A program made the translations under genes and the position numbers. This document shows positions 44,650 through 57,490 of a stretch of DNA of 64,000 bases, in pieces; the stretch's first letter is position 1, and the number at the start of each line of letters is the position of its first letter. Location of the stretch: NCBI RefSeq assembly GCF_003597395.2, contig NC_133771.1, forward strand, positions 57,767,774 to 57,831,773, in the 5' to 3' direction. Under the pieces are notes generated by a model. That model was not told where the DNA came from. It made no database searches and saw only the letters and a program-made list of their open reading frames with translations. Source of the DNA: Chelonoidis abingdonii (Eukaryota; Chordata; Testudines; Testudinidae).

Positions 44650-45425
44650 GGCTCCTTAGCTTAAGCAGATGATGTCCTACAACGGACAGACACATTTAAA
44701 TTGATGATACTCTGCACTACCTTCGAAAATGGGTGTAGTCAACTTGGACTTACAATAAATGCCAAGAGGAGGAAGTGGTTTCATTTTGGAACATGGATAA
44801 TAGATAAAGTGTTGAAGTGCAGCAGAGGTGTTGTAGAACAAGTAGAATCTTATGTGTACCTAAGAATCTCGATCAGTGCCAACGGTTGCATCAAGGATGA
44901 ATTTAAAAGGGGATGTGCCTTAGCCACAAGTGCTGCACAGAAATTGGTGAAATCATGGACTGAAAAAAACATTACATTTGGTACCAAAATGAAAATTTAT
45001 TAGACTAGTGTATTGACAGTATTGCTCTATGGACTGAAAGCAGCTGCCTTAAATGAAGCAAACATCAGAGTGCTGGAGGCAGTAAAGATGAGAGTTCTCT
45101 GAAAGATGGCAGCTATCAAATGGAATGATTTAAACATATAGTCAGGAGAGTAGGTTATAAAATCAGGGTAAGAGATTAGCCCACAAATGAAAAGATTATG
45201 AGGGTGGGGACACTGCAGAAGGAAAACAGATGATAAGATGCCAAAGAAAGATCATCCAAACACAACCAGTGTCTGTAAAATCTGAAGGTCGACCACCAAC
45301 TGGACAGGGGGACGTCGTGTCCAGGGACATGAGCAGGCTTGGTGTAATGGAGCAAGAAGTCATGGACAGGAAGGAATGGAGATGCTGTACTGCTCCCATG
45401 TCTGCATAGATTCTCTGAGATGAAA
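44650..45425 (+). mobile_element. RTE-like LINE fragment
   Basis: A 100-codon frame (44701-45003) gives GLTINAKRRKWFHFGT, VESYVYLRISISANGCIKDE and ATSAAQKLVKSWTEKNI. Then, past a stop, VLTVLLYGLKAA and VLEAVKMRVL. This is the connection region of a LINE reverse transcriptase. It appears better preserved than the copy at 27400. Confidence 0.7.
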
Positions 45426-45702
45426 ATAAAATGACTTGCAGAATGATTTCACTTGGCTAAACTAAGCAGTATTTATTTTTGGACAAGGAATTGGATAATA
45501 TGAAACAAAAATAAACAACTGTGTTTTAAAGCATTTCTTACAAAATGCTTCTGAAAGGTCTCTGAAAGCATTTAGTGAAGTGTTCATTACATGAACATTT
45601 TGACCAAATAAGCATAATATTTTCTGTTTCATTTAAAGGAAATTGATATTTTAGGTCTGTTTATTTAGATTTTAAATGTTTCTCTTTGGTCTCCCTCCAC
45701 AG

Positions 45703-45747
45703 GGAAAGACTGGATCTCCAGGACCACCGGGAATGCCAGGGGAACCA
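45703..45747 (+). CDS. COL19A1: COL19A1 window exon 23 (45 bp)
   Basis: Acceptor ctccctccacag and donor CCA|gtaagt. Translation GKTGSPGPPGMPGEP against human GKPGAPGPPGVPGEP. The next intron is exactly 100 bp. Confidence 0.96.
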
Positions 45748-45847
45748 GTAAGTGCATGTTTGAACTCTGGCTTATTATGTTGCCATTCCTACATATTAAA
45801 TAAAAATGGAAGATTTTATATATTTGTATGTGTTCTTCTCATTTAAG

Positions 45848-45910
45848 GGTGAAAGAGGCCCTGTAGGAGACATCGGCCCTCCAGGGCCAGAAGGGCAATC
45901 TGGAATACCA
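45848..45910 (+). CDS. COL19A1: COL19A1 window exon 24 (63 bp)
   Basis: Acceptor cttctcatttaag and donor CCA|gtaagt. The 21 residues start GERGPVGDIGPPGPEG and end QSGIP, against human GERGPVGDIGFPGPEG...PSGKP. Confidence 0.96.
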
Positions 45911-48661
45911 GTAAGTAGTTAATCACATACCTAGTGTCTCTGATAAGCATAGGCTAGTGGTGGCTAACCCCTCTTGGCTGGCTGCACTGCTGTGACTATA
46001 CTCTACTTTTAGTACACTAGCTCAAATATGTCTCCTTGAGTTTGGAATCACACACCCAGCTCCAAGTGTAGACACATCTTTCATGTGCTACACTCAGCCT
46101 TGGCAGAGATTACAAAATAAATAGAATTGACCCTGATAATATATGGAAAGGTAACCTCAAGTGAACATCTGGCTCTGTAGAACCAGGCATTGGTCATGCA
46201 AGTCCAAGTTCATGCTGGATGAAGGTTGGGATTGTCATGAGTAGTTATGTTATTGAATATGCCCTGAGGGCCCTTTGAATCCTGTTGACAAAAATGACCC
46301 TCTACAGGTTTTTTTGGAGTAGAGATGTTAATCCAAGAATTCATACAGTCTATAAAAGATGGCCTGCCCAAATTCCTAACTTCAGATGAGTAAAGAAATG
46401 TTTAATTCATAACTCTGTCATAACTCCTCTGTAGGCTGCTAGTGCAACATCGCAGCTGAAGCATTCTGCTCCCTGAGAGGTAGTTGTGAAGTGGTCAAGA
46501 TACTGTTGCAGTTCACTCTACTCTTCAGGGGCAGATTTTCAAAAGAACCCTGTACCTCCCATTTAATCTCCTAAATGAAGAGGTCAAATTTTCAAAAGGT
46601 GTCTTTACCAGTATTTGCGATTGTACTGAATGGAAATTAGTGCGTGTTGATCAACTTTGAAAATCTGACCCTGCAGCCTCAAATTCATTTAATTAGTAAT
46701 AATAATAATAGTTATTTCTATTCTGGTAGTACCCAAGGGTCTCAGACAGGACCAGAAACCCATCCTGCTAGCTTCATCCTCTGGACACCATAAAGATGGG
46801 TCACTATGCACTGTATTTAACTGTCTTGGAGCAGTGACCTGTCCTTCTGTTTTTCAGTAAAGTACAATGCACACAAGTGACTCTTACTAAATAATAAATA
46901 AATAGCAATAGTTGTAATGTTATATGGAGTTAAAGGTGCTTAGGAGTAACAATAAAGTCAGTTTTGCCAAGCCCAAGCATTAAAAAAATCATGAGCTAGC
47001 CCCCCCAAAATGTTGAGGTGGGCTTAAAAAACATGAATTTAAATATATATACATGGTTTGTGGGTTTTGAGTTTTGGAGTTCACTTGGGTCTTATTATTT
47101 TCTTATAATTGCTTGACTCTAGGAGCTGTGCTCCTAAGAAAACCACCAGATATCACAAGACTCTCAATAAAATTGCAAGAGTTAGCAACACTGTACAATA
47201 GTTTTATGTAACACATTAATCTAATAATACCATTGTCGCCAATGGCTAATGTTGCCTTTGTGCTCACGAGTCCAGGAACAGACAGAGTGAGAAGTGCAGG
47301 TTCATTGAACATCTCTTTAAACTCTACAAATTCAGCCCTGAAGTAAAAAACCTCTAATAGTAATATTTAAATTGCAGTCTAATGGGGGGGAGTAATTGTA
47401 AAAATATTTTGTGTGTGTGTGGTTAGGGTTATATTTTCTTACTTTAACTTAGAAACAGATTTTATTCCTCTTGGCATTCCATTCAATACAAATATAGATG
47501 GATGAGCTGGCCTCCCTGTTACTTTAGCACCTCATTAACAAAATATTTTGAGCTAAGCTCTGATTCAGAATCTTTATTAGTGGTCAGGTTGGTAGAAAGA
47601 ATATGGCTGGATTTTGAGAGCCTAGGCTGAGTCTGATGGGCTGGCATTTACAACTAAGAATATCATTTTTTAAATAGGGCAATGTGGAAGTAAGTGGGCA
47701 AGGTTGTAGAAACTGTATAAAACCTATACTTATTCTCCTTTACTTTCTTCCATGCCAAATTTACCCAATTTAAAAACTGGTGTGAAAATCTACATTTGTT
47801 AATGCAGCCCCAAAGCCGTACTAGTGACTGCCATTGCCACTACCCTGCTCCACTGGGGATAAAATTTAGGAGATCTCCAGAAAGAGAGAGAGATCTATTA
47901 CTCATCTCCCTCAGCCTGATCCCTTTCCCTGCCTCAGTCAATTTACTGTATGAGCAAACGCATTGTCCTCCTGGAATTCCATTTACAGTGTGCAAGGGAA
48001 ATGCTCTCCATGTGCATACACCTCAGATTCTTCCTTCTCAGCAGAACCACATTGGTTCTGCTGCATCTGGGGCCCCCTGTGACTGTGTGGAGAGGGGTCT
48101 GGATTTATCACAAATGCAAGTCAAAAATTTCAGCATTATTTAGATTGATGGGCACTTAGGCTGGTTTATAGCTTTACCTTCAACTTCCCTTTTCATCTGT
48201 TCCCTGAAATGTTGCATCAATTAAGGGCCAATAGCTACAATAAGAAAATGCGTGCCATATTTTAGTGAATGTGTAGCATTGGGAACATGCTCTTTCAGTT
48301 CCATATCCATAGAACCTACTCTGACTTGCAGAATTCCAAATTCAGTTGTCTTTCAAAATTGGATCATCATAGAATAACGTGCTAAGATGTTATTTTACCT
48401 ATGTCCTCCTCAATTCCAATCTAGCATGTTGTAGCTGTGCAGTTTAAGCTCAAACTTACTTGTCTGTCACATCTTCCAGCTCTTTACACTTGACTTCAGC
48501 CATCATCAAAACACAAACCTCTGACTCAGCTATTTATCTTTCAAAATATTTATTAATGCCATCACAGATCACAAGGTTTTCCTTGCCTGTTCCTTATTTT
48601 TTAACATATGTATTTACCTGCGGTTATAGTAAATTTTTAAAACATAGTTTTCTCTTTATAG
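45911..48661. other. Intron 24, mostly unrecognised
   Basis: 46690-46800 (AAT repeats, then gtagtacccaagggtctc) may be a short interspersed repeat. A GT run lies at 47411-47420. Frames at 47796-48159 are chance frames in a C-richer patch. No gene. Confidence 0.45.
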
Positions 48662-48697
48662 GGAATAAATGGAAAAGATGGATTGCCAGGACCTCAG
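48662..48697 (+). CDS. COL19A1: COL19A1 window exon 25 (36 bp)
   Basis: Acceptor tctctttatag and donor CAG|gtagga. Translation GINGKDGLPGPQ against human GINGKDGIPGAQ. Confidence 0.96.
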
Positions 48698-48853
48698 GTA
48701 GGAAAACATAATTTGCAATGTTAATATATTTCATATTTCACAGATAATGTAACTGTTAGACCTAGACAATTACTTTCAGCTATGTTAATAAATGAATGTA
48801 TAATCACGTTGTTAAGCAAGGTATTTTACACTTTCAAAAACATTTATTTTCAG

Positions 48854-48898
48854 GGTCTGATGGGAAGAGCAGGTGACAGAGGTCCCAAAGGAGAACGT
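48854..48898 (+). CDS. COL19A1: COL19A1 window exon 26 (45 bp)
   Basis: Acceptor ttattttcag and donor CGT|gtaagt. Translation GLMGRAGDRGPKGER against human GIMGKPGDRGPKGER. It precedes the longest intron in the window (11,480 bp). Confidence 0.96.
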
Positions 48899-51800
48899 GT
48901 AAGTCTTGGTGTAATAATCCTTTCTAGTATATACCATTATTTAACTTCGCTCTTTAGAGAACATCCAGATGTCTGTCTAGTATACTTTTAAATCTTCGAG
49001 ACAAAAGCAACAAAAAGTTTTTGTGAGAACTCCATTAAGTGTCGGCTTCTAGGTCTTGAGAAGCTCAGGGCCAGAGCCCCCTCCCCCGAGTTGGGGGACT
49101 AGAATTTTAAAGCAAAAAATCAGCATTTGTGAAGAGAAAAGGTTTGTAACATTTTTTCCTAACAAAGATGGCCTTGACAATATAAATCAATCAGAAGGTT
49201 GAAAAGGAATAAGTAGTGAACATCTACTGCAGCAATAGGCAGCTGAAGGAGCAATAAAGATTCCCCCCTCCACTCCCCAGGACCCTGGCATGCACGTATG
49301 TTTTATATAAAATGATTCAGTTAAGTTTGAGTCAGGAAGTCAAGAAATCATCTCACTTAGGCAGCCCTGTGCATAGCAATGTGATTATGGGGCCCAGGAA
49401 TCAGTTATATTTGGGGGAGGTGCAAAAAATTATTTTGCAGGCTTACCCAAAAATGCTAGTTCTGGCTCTGTCTCCATCAGCAGTTCTCTACCGTTAATAT
49501 ATCTGTTCCTCAGAAATAAAGCCCTGCAATTCAAATGTAACATCATCAACAACACATTTTAGTTGGAGTATCAGAAAATCCTGTCCCTAGGGTGGGAACA
49601 GTGAACTGCAGCCACTGGGGAGCTGCGGGGAGGCTGTGCTTGCAGACGGTCAATGTCAGCGAAATGTCTCACGGCCCACAATCAGATTACCCTGATGGGC
49701 TGCATGTGGCCCATGAGCCAAAGGTTGCCCACCACTGCCCTATGGAAACTTGTGAGGAGGAACTCAAGATTATAGTGTGGAGAAAGAATGAAGTATTTGT
49801 CATTGTTAAAATAATTTCTACCTGTGTGGATTAACGTTTTGCAATTTTCTATTCCCACCTTTAAAAATAAAGGACCCAAATGAAACTTACGAGCCATCTT
49901 CTTATTAAGCATTCCACTACCTACAGTGTTATATTACTATACCTTGACCTTTATGATATTCTTTAATTTTGTTGACTCTCCATGCAATTAGTATCCATTG
50001 AGATAAAGATAAAGGAAAAGGCCACCCATACAAAGGTTGGGCACTAAAACATACATTGGGTGCCCTTACAACTTTTCTGATTCTTTGAAAGTGTCAACCA
50101 GTTCTAGCAGTACTCAAATATAATTGGTGGGATGCTGAGCAGTGTGGCTCCCCCAGAAGCAACTTCTCTTCACTATTCTGCACAGTAGATGTTCCTGTGC
50201 TCCCTGCATTCTGCTACTAAGGATTAAGATGCTAAAAAGGGGTAGGAGAGGGGGTCATGGCCCTTGCTCCTCTCTCCACCGGAGTTGGACTCTGGCACTA
50301 GGGGGAGAAATCAGTTCCATCCTAGTGGATTGAATAGATTGTATATCTTTGACCTCAAAAAAGCAATTATGCCTACCTCTGCTGCTCTTCTTGGAGCACA
50401 ACTTACCACTGTGTGGAAGAGCTGTACTTAAAACATTCATTCATTTTTTAAAGATAATGATGGTTCCAGTGGTACTTGCCATTTTAATTATAAAGAATCT
50501 CTCACAATCTTGTAAAACAGAAGGACCATGAATGCATCCACTGTATTACTGTTTACAGAATGAGGATGAAATTAGCCTCCTCTCTTGGCATCACTTTTTC
50601 AAATTCTGCAGTTGTTCTGCAAACACTAGTCCCATTGATGTCAACTGAAGATTTGCATGGGGAACAATTGCAGAATGTACAATAGAAGTCTGCATTGCAG
50701 ATAAGAGATCCGCAGTGCCAATTGGAGAGGAGAAATTTAGTTGGAGTTAGGTATTAAAGCCCTGCTCCTGTTAGAGAGATTGCAATGATAACAGAAAATA
50801 GCACAAGTCAGTCCATTCTTGCAACAGTGATTATACTGCCTTCCTTGATTTCTTTCATTCCTAGCCCCAATATACCTTTTCAGGTTGAGAGCAGCTGTAA
50901 TGATTATAAAATAAGAGACGCATCAATCCTTGAAGGGCAGAATGAAAAGGAGAAAATGTTTATAGTGTTGATGATCTCATCTCTAAGTCTTTGTAGAGTC
51001 CAGTTTGAGAAGGAATGGGACCAAGGTGGGTGCATGCAAGCTGAGATAACTGTACACACACCTTAGGTGATTAGAACTGCAATGATACATACTTTATACA
51101 TGGCATACAACTTGAGATGGCATTGGATTCCATTTAGGGCGCATCTACCATACATTCAAATCCTAATGACTAAGTCACTTCATTTGGCTCTGTCATTTGA
51201 TTTGCCTCATGCACCCAGACTAGAGCCATGTTGGCATCCTGTGAAATAAAGAACTAGTTTAAAAAAAAAAGAAATACTATTTCAGGACTTCAGTTATTTT
51301 TGGATGTTATGTTATTGGTAGGAATTCAGAATCACTTTTTTTATTAAGTTAGAATATGTCCAATATAGTATTTTTAAATTGCTATGGTGGTATTAAAATA
51401 TTGTAGACGCCCAGAAGTGCTTCTATCAGAGCAACTGTCCCCTGCAATAGAACCTTTGTCAAAGAGAAATCAGCATTTCTAAATTTTTTGATGAAACCCT
51501 TATCCATGCTTAAACTACTAAATTCTAAACCAGTAAAATGGTAATTATACATACATTTGTGTTATTGAAACCTTAAATCAGGCTTCTTGTAAATCTACTT
51601 TATCTCAGGTTGCTATTTTGTTCATAGTCTAGTTTGAATTCATAATGATGGCAAAGCAGAATTGGGTCTGTTGAAGTTTCTTCCGGGCCCAACTTCAATC
51701 TGAAAAAGAGAAATCATACTGATGGTTATTCTACTTCCCACTTTCAATATTATACTCACTCCAGAACAGGATTTTCTCATCAGTCTCATTTTAGAATGCT

Positions 51801-52610
51801 TCTCTGGCATTCAGTTTGCCAAGGAAAGACTAGTACATGCGGTCTGATCCTTCAGTCCTTATTCAAGCAGAACTCCCAGTAGAATCAGGAAGGAAGGAGC
51901 CCATTTTATGAAACATGTAGCTCTATATCTGGGGATGACATCAGGATCTTTCCCCTACTATGGATTTTTCAAGATGCTCCAGTCGTTTCCTGTATACTTT
52001 AGGAAGTCCGCAAGAGAGAAGCCCATTCCTATAAATCTTAGATGCTTCATACCTGGAGAAGGCACTTTTAGTCTCCACTGTCTGCAGAGCTCGTAAACTG
52101 CATCAGCACTGGGCTTCTTCAGCCACACCCTTCAAAGCAGGCAGCATCCTTTTCTTAGTTCCTTCCCCCCTTATAAGTTCCGCAGTGACTGAGACTAGGA
52201 TTCCACTGGAACCTTCATTGCATTTATTATTTATTAGTGGTATTACTGTAGCATCTGGGCAGCTAGTCATGGACCAGGACCCCACAGTCTTCTGCACTGT
52301 TAAATCCTTGCACACTTGCAAAAGTGAATTAGCTGAATTAACTATGTATGTGCAGCAAAGACTTCTTCTGATGTATTATATTTTTGGGTGAAAAAAATAT
52401 AATACGCATGCTCAGTAGACTTTTCCATGAGAACCTAAATGGCTGCAAATTAATGAATTTCAGTAATACTGGCAGAGTAGCTCTCTAAAAAACACCATGT
52501 TAATGTATTCTCTGAATACATAGCTATAAGAGAATGTTATTGTGCCACTCTGTGTTTAATGTGCACTATTGTTAGCAGTTTGAGAAAGGTTACATTGATA
52601 TAGTGGTTAC
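48899..52610. other. Intron 26 5' part
   Basis: Mostly unrecognised AT-rich sequence. It holds the partial hAT below and, at 52215-52310, a short reptile repeat (gtggtattactgtagcatct, catggaccaggacccca). Confidence 0.45.
49590..49736 (-). mobile_element. Partial hAT element
   Basis: The right end is gccaaaggttgcccaccactg, the hAT terminus type. The interior keeps gaactgcagccactggg and gatgggctgcatgtggccc. The other terminus is missing, so no target duplication can be read. Confidence 0.65.
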
Positions 52611-52970
52611 AGGGTTGGGGATTCTTCTTTGAGTGTTCTCTCATGTTGATTCCATTCTATGTGCACGCGCCCATGTGCGCAACCGTCAGAGATTTTTGCC
52701 TTAGTGGTACCCATAGGGCTGGTTGTGGCACCCTCTAGAGTGCCGCGCTCGTGCTGTGGCATATCAGGCAGTGCTGGCCCATGCCCTCTCAGTTCCTTCT
52801 TGCTGCCCATGGTTGTCAGTCAGAGTGCCTCTCTAGCTTGACAAGAGCTAGCAGTTTTCTTCCCTTGAACATCCTGCCTTCGGGCCTCTTGTACATACTT
52901 GATAGTGTTAAGTAGTTGTTATGTATTAAATAGTTAGGGTCCCAGCGGGGACCTTTCCCCAAGGCGGGCC

Positions 52971-55318
52971 ATGCCCTGGGCTCCTGGGTTTAAGCCCTGC
53001 TCAGACTGCAGCAGGCCTGTGCCTGTGAGTGACCCCCATAACAGCTGCCTTAAGTTCTTGGGGAAGTCACACATCAAGGAGCATTGCTGGATCTGCAAGA
53101 ACTTTCATCCCTGCACCCAAAAGGAGCAGGATATTCACCTCAGGACTCTCCTGATGAAGTCTGCCTCCGTCCAGCTTCCGAGCCTTTCACGCAGGCTGCA
53201 CCAAGTGCCCCAGCCTTCTTGCGCAACCCATCACTGGCACCTGACTCTTCTCAGCACTGTTCGTCATTGCTGGTACTGAAGAGAAGGCTAAAAAGTGGTC
53301 TCTGGCACCGAGTAAGAAGGGCCAGGGGCCATCCAGCAAAGGACCTGGGCCTGCCTGCCAGCCTTCTCCAGAGCCGCGCAAGTGTGCCTCCATGACCAGG
53401 GTCCTTAGCCCCCTTAAAGGTCCACCATCAACTCCTGAGAGTGGTATGGGACCCACATCCTTACCTATACCATCATCATCCCAAGCCCAGGCACTGAGAG
53501 CACGCAGGTCTCCACCTGCTTCTATGATGTCTTCGGTGCTGCTGGAACAGGCTAAGGCTCCCTGAGAAGGCAAGCCTACAGTGAAGACCCTTGACAGGGG
53601 AGAACCACTGGTTGCCGGACAAGAAATGTCAATCTCCACTGCATAGAGAATCCAGAGACAGGTCCCAATCTCATCGTTGGTCGCTCTGACTCTCCTCCCG
53701 GTCTCCTTGGTGCTACTGTATGGCACGGGATCAACGCTCCCCATACTATGACCAACATCATTCACCATCTCGACGATCCCAATTGCTGGCACCATGGGAA
53801 TGCTCCCCATCTTTTTCTGGTTTCCATGGCACCAGTTCTCCTGATGCTGATCTCCCTGGCACCAGGACCACACTCCCTGGTACAGTCACCAGTCAATTAA
53901 GCCTGGCCAGCGATCACCAGTAGCCACAACCAGTAAACAGACACAGGCATCGACGGCTCCTCTCTGGTTGCCAGAAGTGGTTCCTCTGGCACAGAGGCTC
54001 AGTTCAGCCCATCGCCCCGGTCTCAGAGACATGATTGGGCACCGGAGCCTGCTCCATCATCCACAGCACCACATTGGCAGCAAGGCCAGTGGCCAACACA
54101 GTTTCCGTATTGGGGAGCATGTGGCATTCCAGTGATGATGATGCCCCCTTCGCATCGCTCCTCAGTAGCCACGTTGGAGCAGTGGTAGGCAGCCCCACCA
54201 GCTCTGGTCCTGGTACCAGAAGCCCATTCTGAGGCTGGAGTAGAGCATCCCGTACCCAACCTTAAATCTCCCTCTCCAGTGGTGGCCAAGCCCTCAGTGT
54301 CTCCACCAGAGGCCAAGTCTTCCTCATCTTCCCCAGATGAGTTGGTCACAGGACCTTCCAGGGCTTGCCCCCTGTATGACTTTAGGGAGCATCAAGCCTT
54401 TCTGCAGTGGGTGGCTGATAAGTTGGGACTCCAGGTGCAAGAGATGACTGAGCCGGAGGACATCCTTTTCAATGTTTGCTTGTCCTCCACGCCTGCCCGG
54501 ATCGCCCTGCCTGTAGACAACGGAGTCCTCAAGATTGTCAAGTCACTGTGGCAGACCCCATCCCACTCACCTCAAAATGGGCCAAGAAAAAATATTTTGT
54601 GCTGGCCAAAGGTTTTGTGTATCTTTATACCCACCCACCCCTGGGCTCGCTGGTTGTGTCTGCAACCAACGAAAAGTACAAGCAAGTCCTCACTGTCTCC
54701 TCTCCCAAAAATAAAGAGGCCGAGAACCTCTATTTATTTGTCAGAAAAATTTATTCAACAGCCAGGCTACAATGCCGGGTGGCAAACCATCAGGCCCTGC
54801 TGGACTGATATAATTTTGATCTTTGAGACAGTCTTAAAGAATTCCAGGATTCCCTTCCTGAGGGTCAGGCTCGGGAGTTTGGCACCCTGGTAAAGGAAGG
54901 TACCATGGCAGCCAGATGTTCCCTGCAGATGGCATGGGACTCTGCAGCAAGGACTGTCTCCTCAGCTGTGATCATGCAACTCAGCTTCTGGCTCCAGGTG
55001 ACGGGCCTCTCCCAGGAGATGCAGGCCTCAGTTCAGGACCTCCCTGTTGATGGAGTTGGGCTGTTCTCTGATCAGATGGATGCCAAGCTACACGGGTTGA
55101 AGGACCCTAAAGCTATCCTTCGCTCATTGAGCATGCATACCCCACAGTCTGCCAGAAAGCCATTCCAGCCTCTGCCACCGTCAAGGCCTTGGCAAGCCCA
55201 TCAGGGATCTATAAGAAGAAGAGATGCTGGGTTTAGCCATCGCCGCCCTTCTTCCTCCCACTCGCCAGCCAAGGCCAGACCCACTAAGTACCTGGGGGGC
55301 CAAAAGCGATTGTTTTGA
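52971..55318 (+). pseudogene. DIRS gag-like gene, frameshifted
   Basis: The first frame (52971-53279) has a cysteine/histidine cluster (PCSDC, DPHNSC, HCWICKNF) like the zinc-binding start of DIRS gag. 54279-54893 has an acidic helical block (DFREHQAFLQWVADKLGLQV), and 54905-55318 ends with VDGVGLFSDQMDAKLHGLKD and a proline/serine-rich tail. The three parts are in different frames, so the gene is broken at least twice. Confidence 0.75.
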
Positions 55319-55529
55319 GGGTGCGCTCGGTAGGAATGCCCCAATCCTCCAGATGGATCCTGCCCATCCTTTCCTCAACTGCCTTTCTTCCTACCGCTCG
55401 ACCTGGTCACGGGTTACATCTGACCGCTGGGTCCTGGACATAGTAGCTCGAGGCTATCCCCTGCAGTTTTTGGAAACCATTCCTTCCCCATCCCTCTGCA
55501 GGGACTCCTCTCATGAATAACTCCTGGTT

Positions 55530-56760
55530 CAGAAGGTCAACAGGCTCCTGCAGTTGGGGGCTGTGGAGATGGTTCCTCAGAAAATGGAACAAAGAGGATT
55601 CTACTTCTGATACTTCCTAATCCCGAAGGCCAAAGGAGGCGCAGACCCATCCTGGACCAGCATGGCCTCAACAAACCTTTCAAGAAGTTGAAGTTCTTCA
55701 TGGTCTCCCTGGCCTCCATTATCCCCTCTCTGGATCCGGGAGACTGATATGCTGCTCCCAATTTAAAGGATGCTTACTTCCATGTCTCCATATTCCCAGG
55801 ACACAGACGTTTCCTGCGTTTCATAGTGGCTGGGCGCTACTTCCAGTTCACAGCGCTACTCTTTGACCTGTCCTCGGCTCCCAGGGTGTTCATGAAATGC
55901 ATGATGCTGGTAGCAGCGTACCTCAGACATTCAGGGGTCCAGATCTTTCCGTCCCTTTACGAATGGCTCATCAAGGGCAGGCCTCCGGAGCAGGTGCAAA
56001 GAAGCCTCGATCTGATGCATTCCACCTGCAGCAATCTGGGCCTGTTAATAAACATAAGAAAGTCCATGTTAACGCTGGTCCAGTGCTTAGAGTTTATCCG
56101 AGTGGTTCTCGACACCACGTGAGCCAGGGCCTTCCTTCTGGAAGCACGCTTTCAGGCCATGTCAGATCTCATTGCCCACATAAGGAAGCACCCGATCATC
56201 ATGCTGCATGCATATACATGGTCAGTCAAGCCCGGCTTCATCTGCAACCCCTGCAGACGTGTCTGGCAATGGTTTACATTCCCAGCAGGCGCTCCCTGGA
56301 CAGAGTGGTCACAGTACAGAACCATGTCCTCTTGTCCATGGACTGGTGGCTAGCCCCCAAGTCAGTGCTGCAGGGAGTTCCCTTTTGTCCTCATCATCGT
56401 TGCTCACCCTAGTCTTGGACGTGTCAGATCTGGGTTGGAGGGCCTAGCTGCGCGAGCTCAATACCCAGGGCTGCTGGCTGCAGCACAGTATAACCCTTCA
56501 TATCAATGTCAGGGAGCTCAAGGTGGTACTCCTGTCCTGTCAGGCATTCTTGCCCCACCTGAGAGGCAAGGTGGTGCAGGTCCTCATGGACAATATGGCC
56601 GCAATGTATTCCATCAACAGGTAGGGCGGCACCAGGCCTTTCTGCCCTGTGTTGGGAGATGCTTAGCCTCTGGAAATTTTGTGTGTGGTATGCCATCCTT
56701 CTGGTGGCCACCCACCTACCTCCCTGGTCGGGAATGCTGATGTATGCCTTTCTGCCAGTG
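55530..56760 (+). pseudogene. DIRS reverse transcriptase/RNase H, broken
   Basis: The 55826-56122 frame contains YFQFTALLFDLSSAPRVFMK, the FGLSSAPR block of DIRS RTs. The catalytic YLDD box expected about 30 residues on reads SLYE, so both key aspartates are gone. 56435-56740 keeps RNase H-like text (GPHGQYGRNVFHQQVGRHQA). Frames change at least three times. Confidence 0.75.
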
Positions 56761-57186
56761 CCATTTATCCACTGAGTCCTGCTAAAGGTAAAGCAAGAAA
56801 GAGCATCTGTCATCCTCATAGCCCTGGCCTCGCCAGCACTGGTTCGGCATGCTGCTGAGTCTTTCGGTGACTGATCCACTGCAGTTACATCTCCAGCTGG
56901 ATCTGCTGTCCGAAAACCACAGCAATCTGCTGTACCTGAACCTGGCATTGCTGCACGTGATGGCGTGGCTGCTGCATGGCTAAGTACAGATGAGCAGGAG
57001 GGCCGCCACATGTTCGTCCATTCATACATTCACGTCACACTATGTGCTGACCCAGCAGCCTCAAGATGACACTGGCTTTGGCAGAGCAGTGCTACAAGCT
57101 GCACGATGGTGAACTCTGAACCCGTGTCCACTGATAATACTTGCAAGTCACCTTTAATGGAATTGACATGAGCACGCACTCGAAGT
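56760..57186 (+). pseudogene. Remains of the DIRS 3' gene (tyrosine recombinase position)
   Basis: By family order this should hold the start of the tyrosine recombinase. Only short stretches are open (ALASPALVRHAAESFGD), the catalytic R-H-R-Y set is not visible, and the segment is far too short for a whole recombinase, so most of it is deleted. Confidence 0.4.
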
Positions 57187-57490
57187 AAAAAGGTTACCTA
57201 CCTTTCGTAACTGTTGTTCTTCGAGATGCATTGTTCATGTCCATTCCATTACCCGCCCTCCTGCCTCTCCGTCGGAGTTGTCGGTAGGAAGGAACTGAGA
57301 GGGTGTGGTCCGACAGCGCCTGATATACCACAGCATGAGCACAGCACTCTAGACAGTGCCACAGCCGGCCCTACAGGTACCGCTAAGACAGAAATCTCTG
57401 ACAGTTGCGCACGTGGGCACGCACACACCTAGTATGGAATGGACATAAGCAACACCTCTCAAATAACAACAGTTACAAAAGGTAGGTAAC
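57187..57490. repeat. DIRS right end with large palindrome
   Basis: ggttacctacctttcgtaac at 57189 is inverted at 57470-57490 (gttacaaaaggtaggtaact), and catgtccattccat at 57237 is inverted at 57434 (atggaatggacata). This fits a DIRS internal complementary region beside the right inverted repeat. Confidence 0.75.

Larger units (their letters stand above)
52612..57490 (+). mobile_element. DIRS-type retroelement, nearly complete, inactivated
   Basis: The left terminal region (about 52612-52850) is repeated in inverted orientation at the right end (about 57290-57480): gcgcaaccgtcagagatttt against (reversed) gcgcaactgtcagagatttc, and ctagagtgccgcgctcgtgc against ctagagtgctgtgctcatgc. Between them lie gag-like frames, then reverse transcriptase, RNase H and a decayed 3' region, the DIRS order. 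No target duplication is expected because these elements integrate with a tyrosine recombinase. Several frameshifts and a lost RT active site show it is dead. Confidence 0.85.

Noticed and set aside
53187..53873. 228-codon minus-strand frame
   Set aside because: It is antisense to the DIRS gag region and shows no family resemblance; GC-rich gag sequence gives such shadows.
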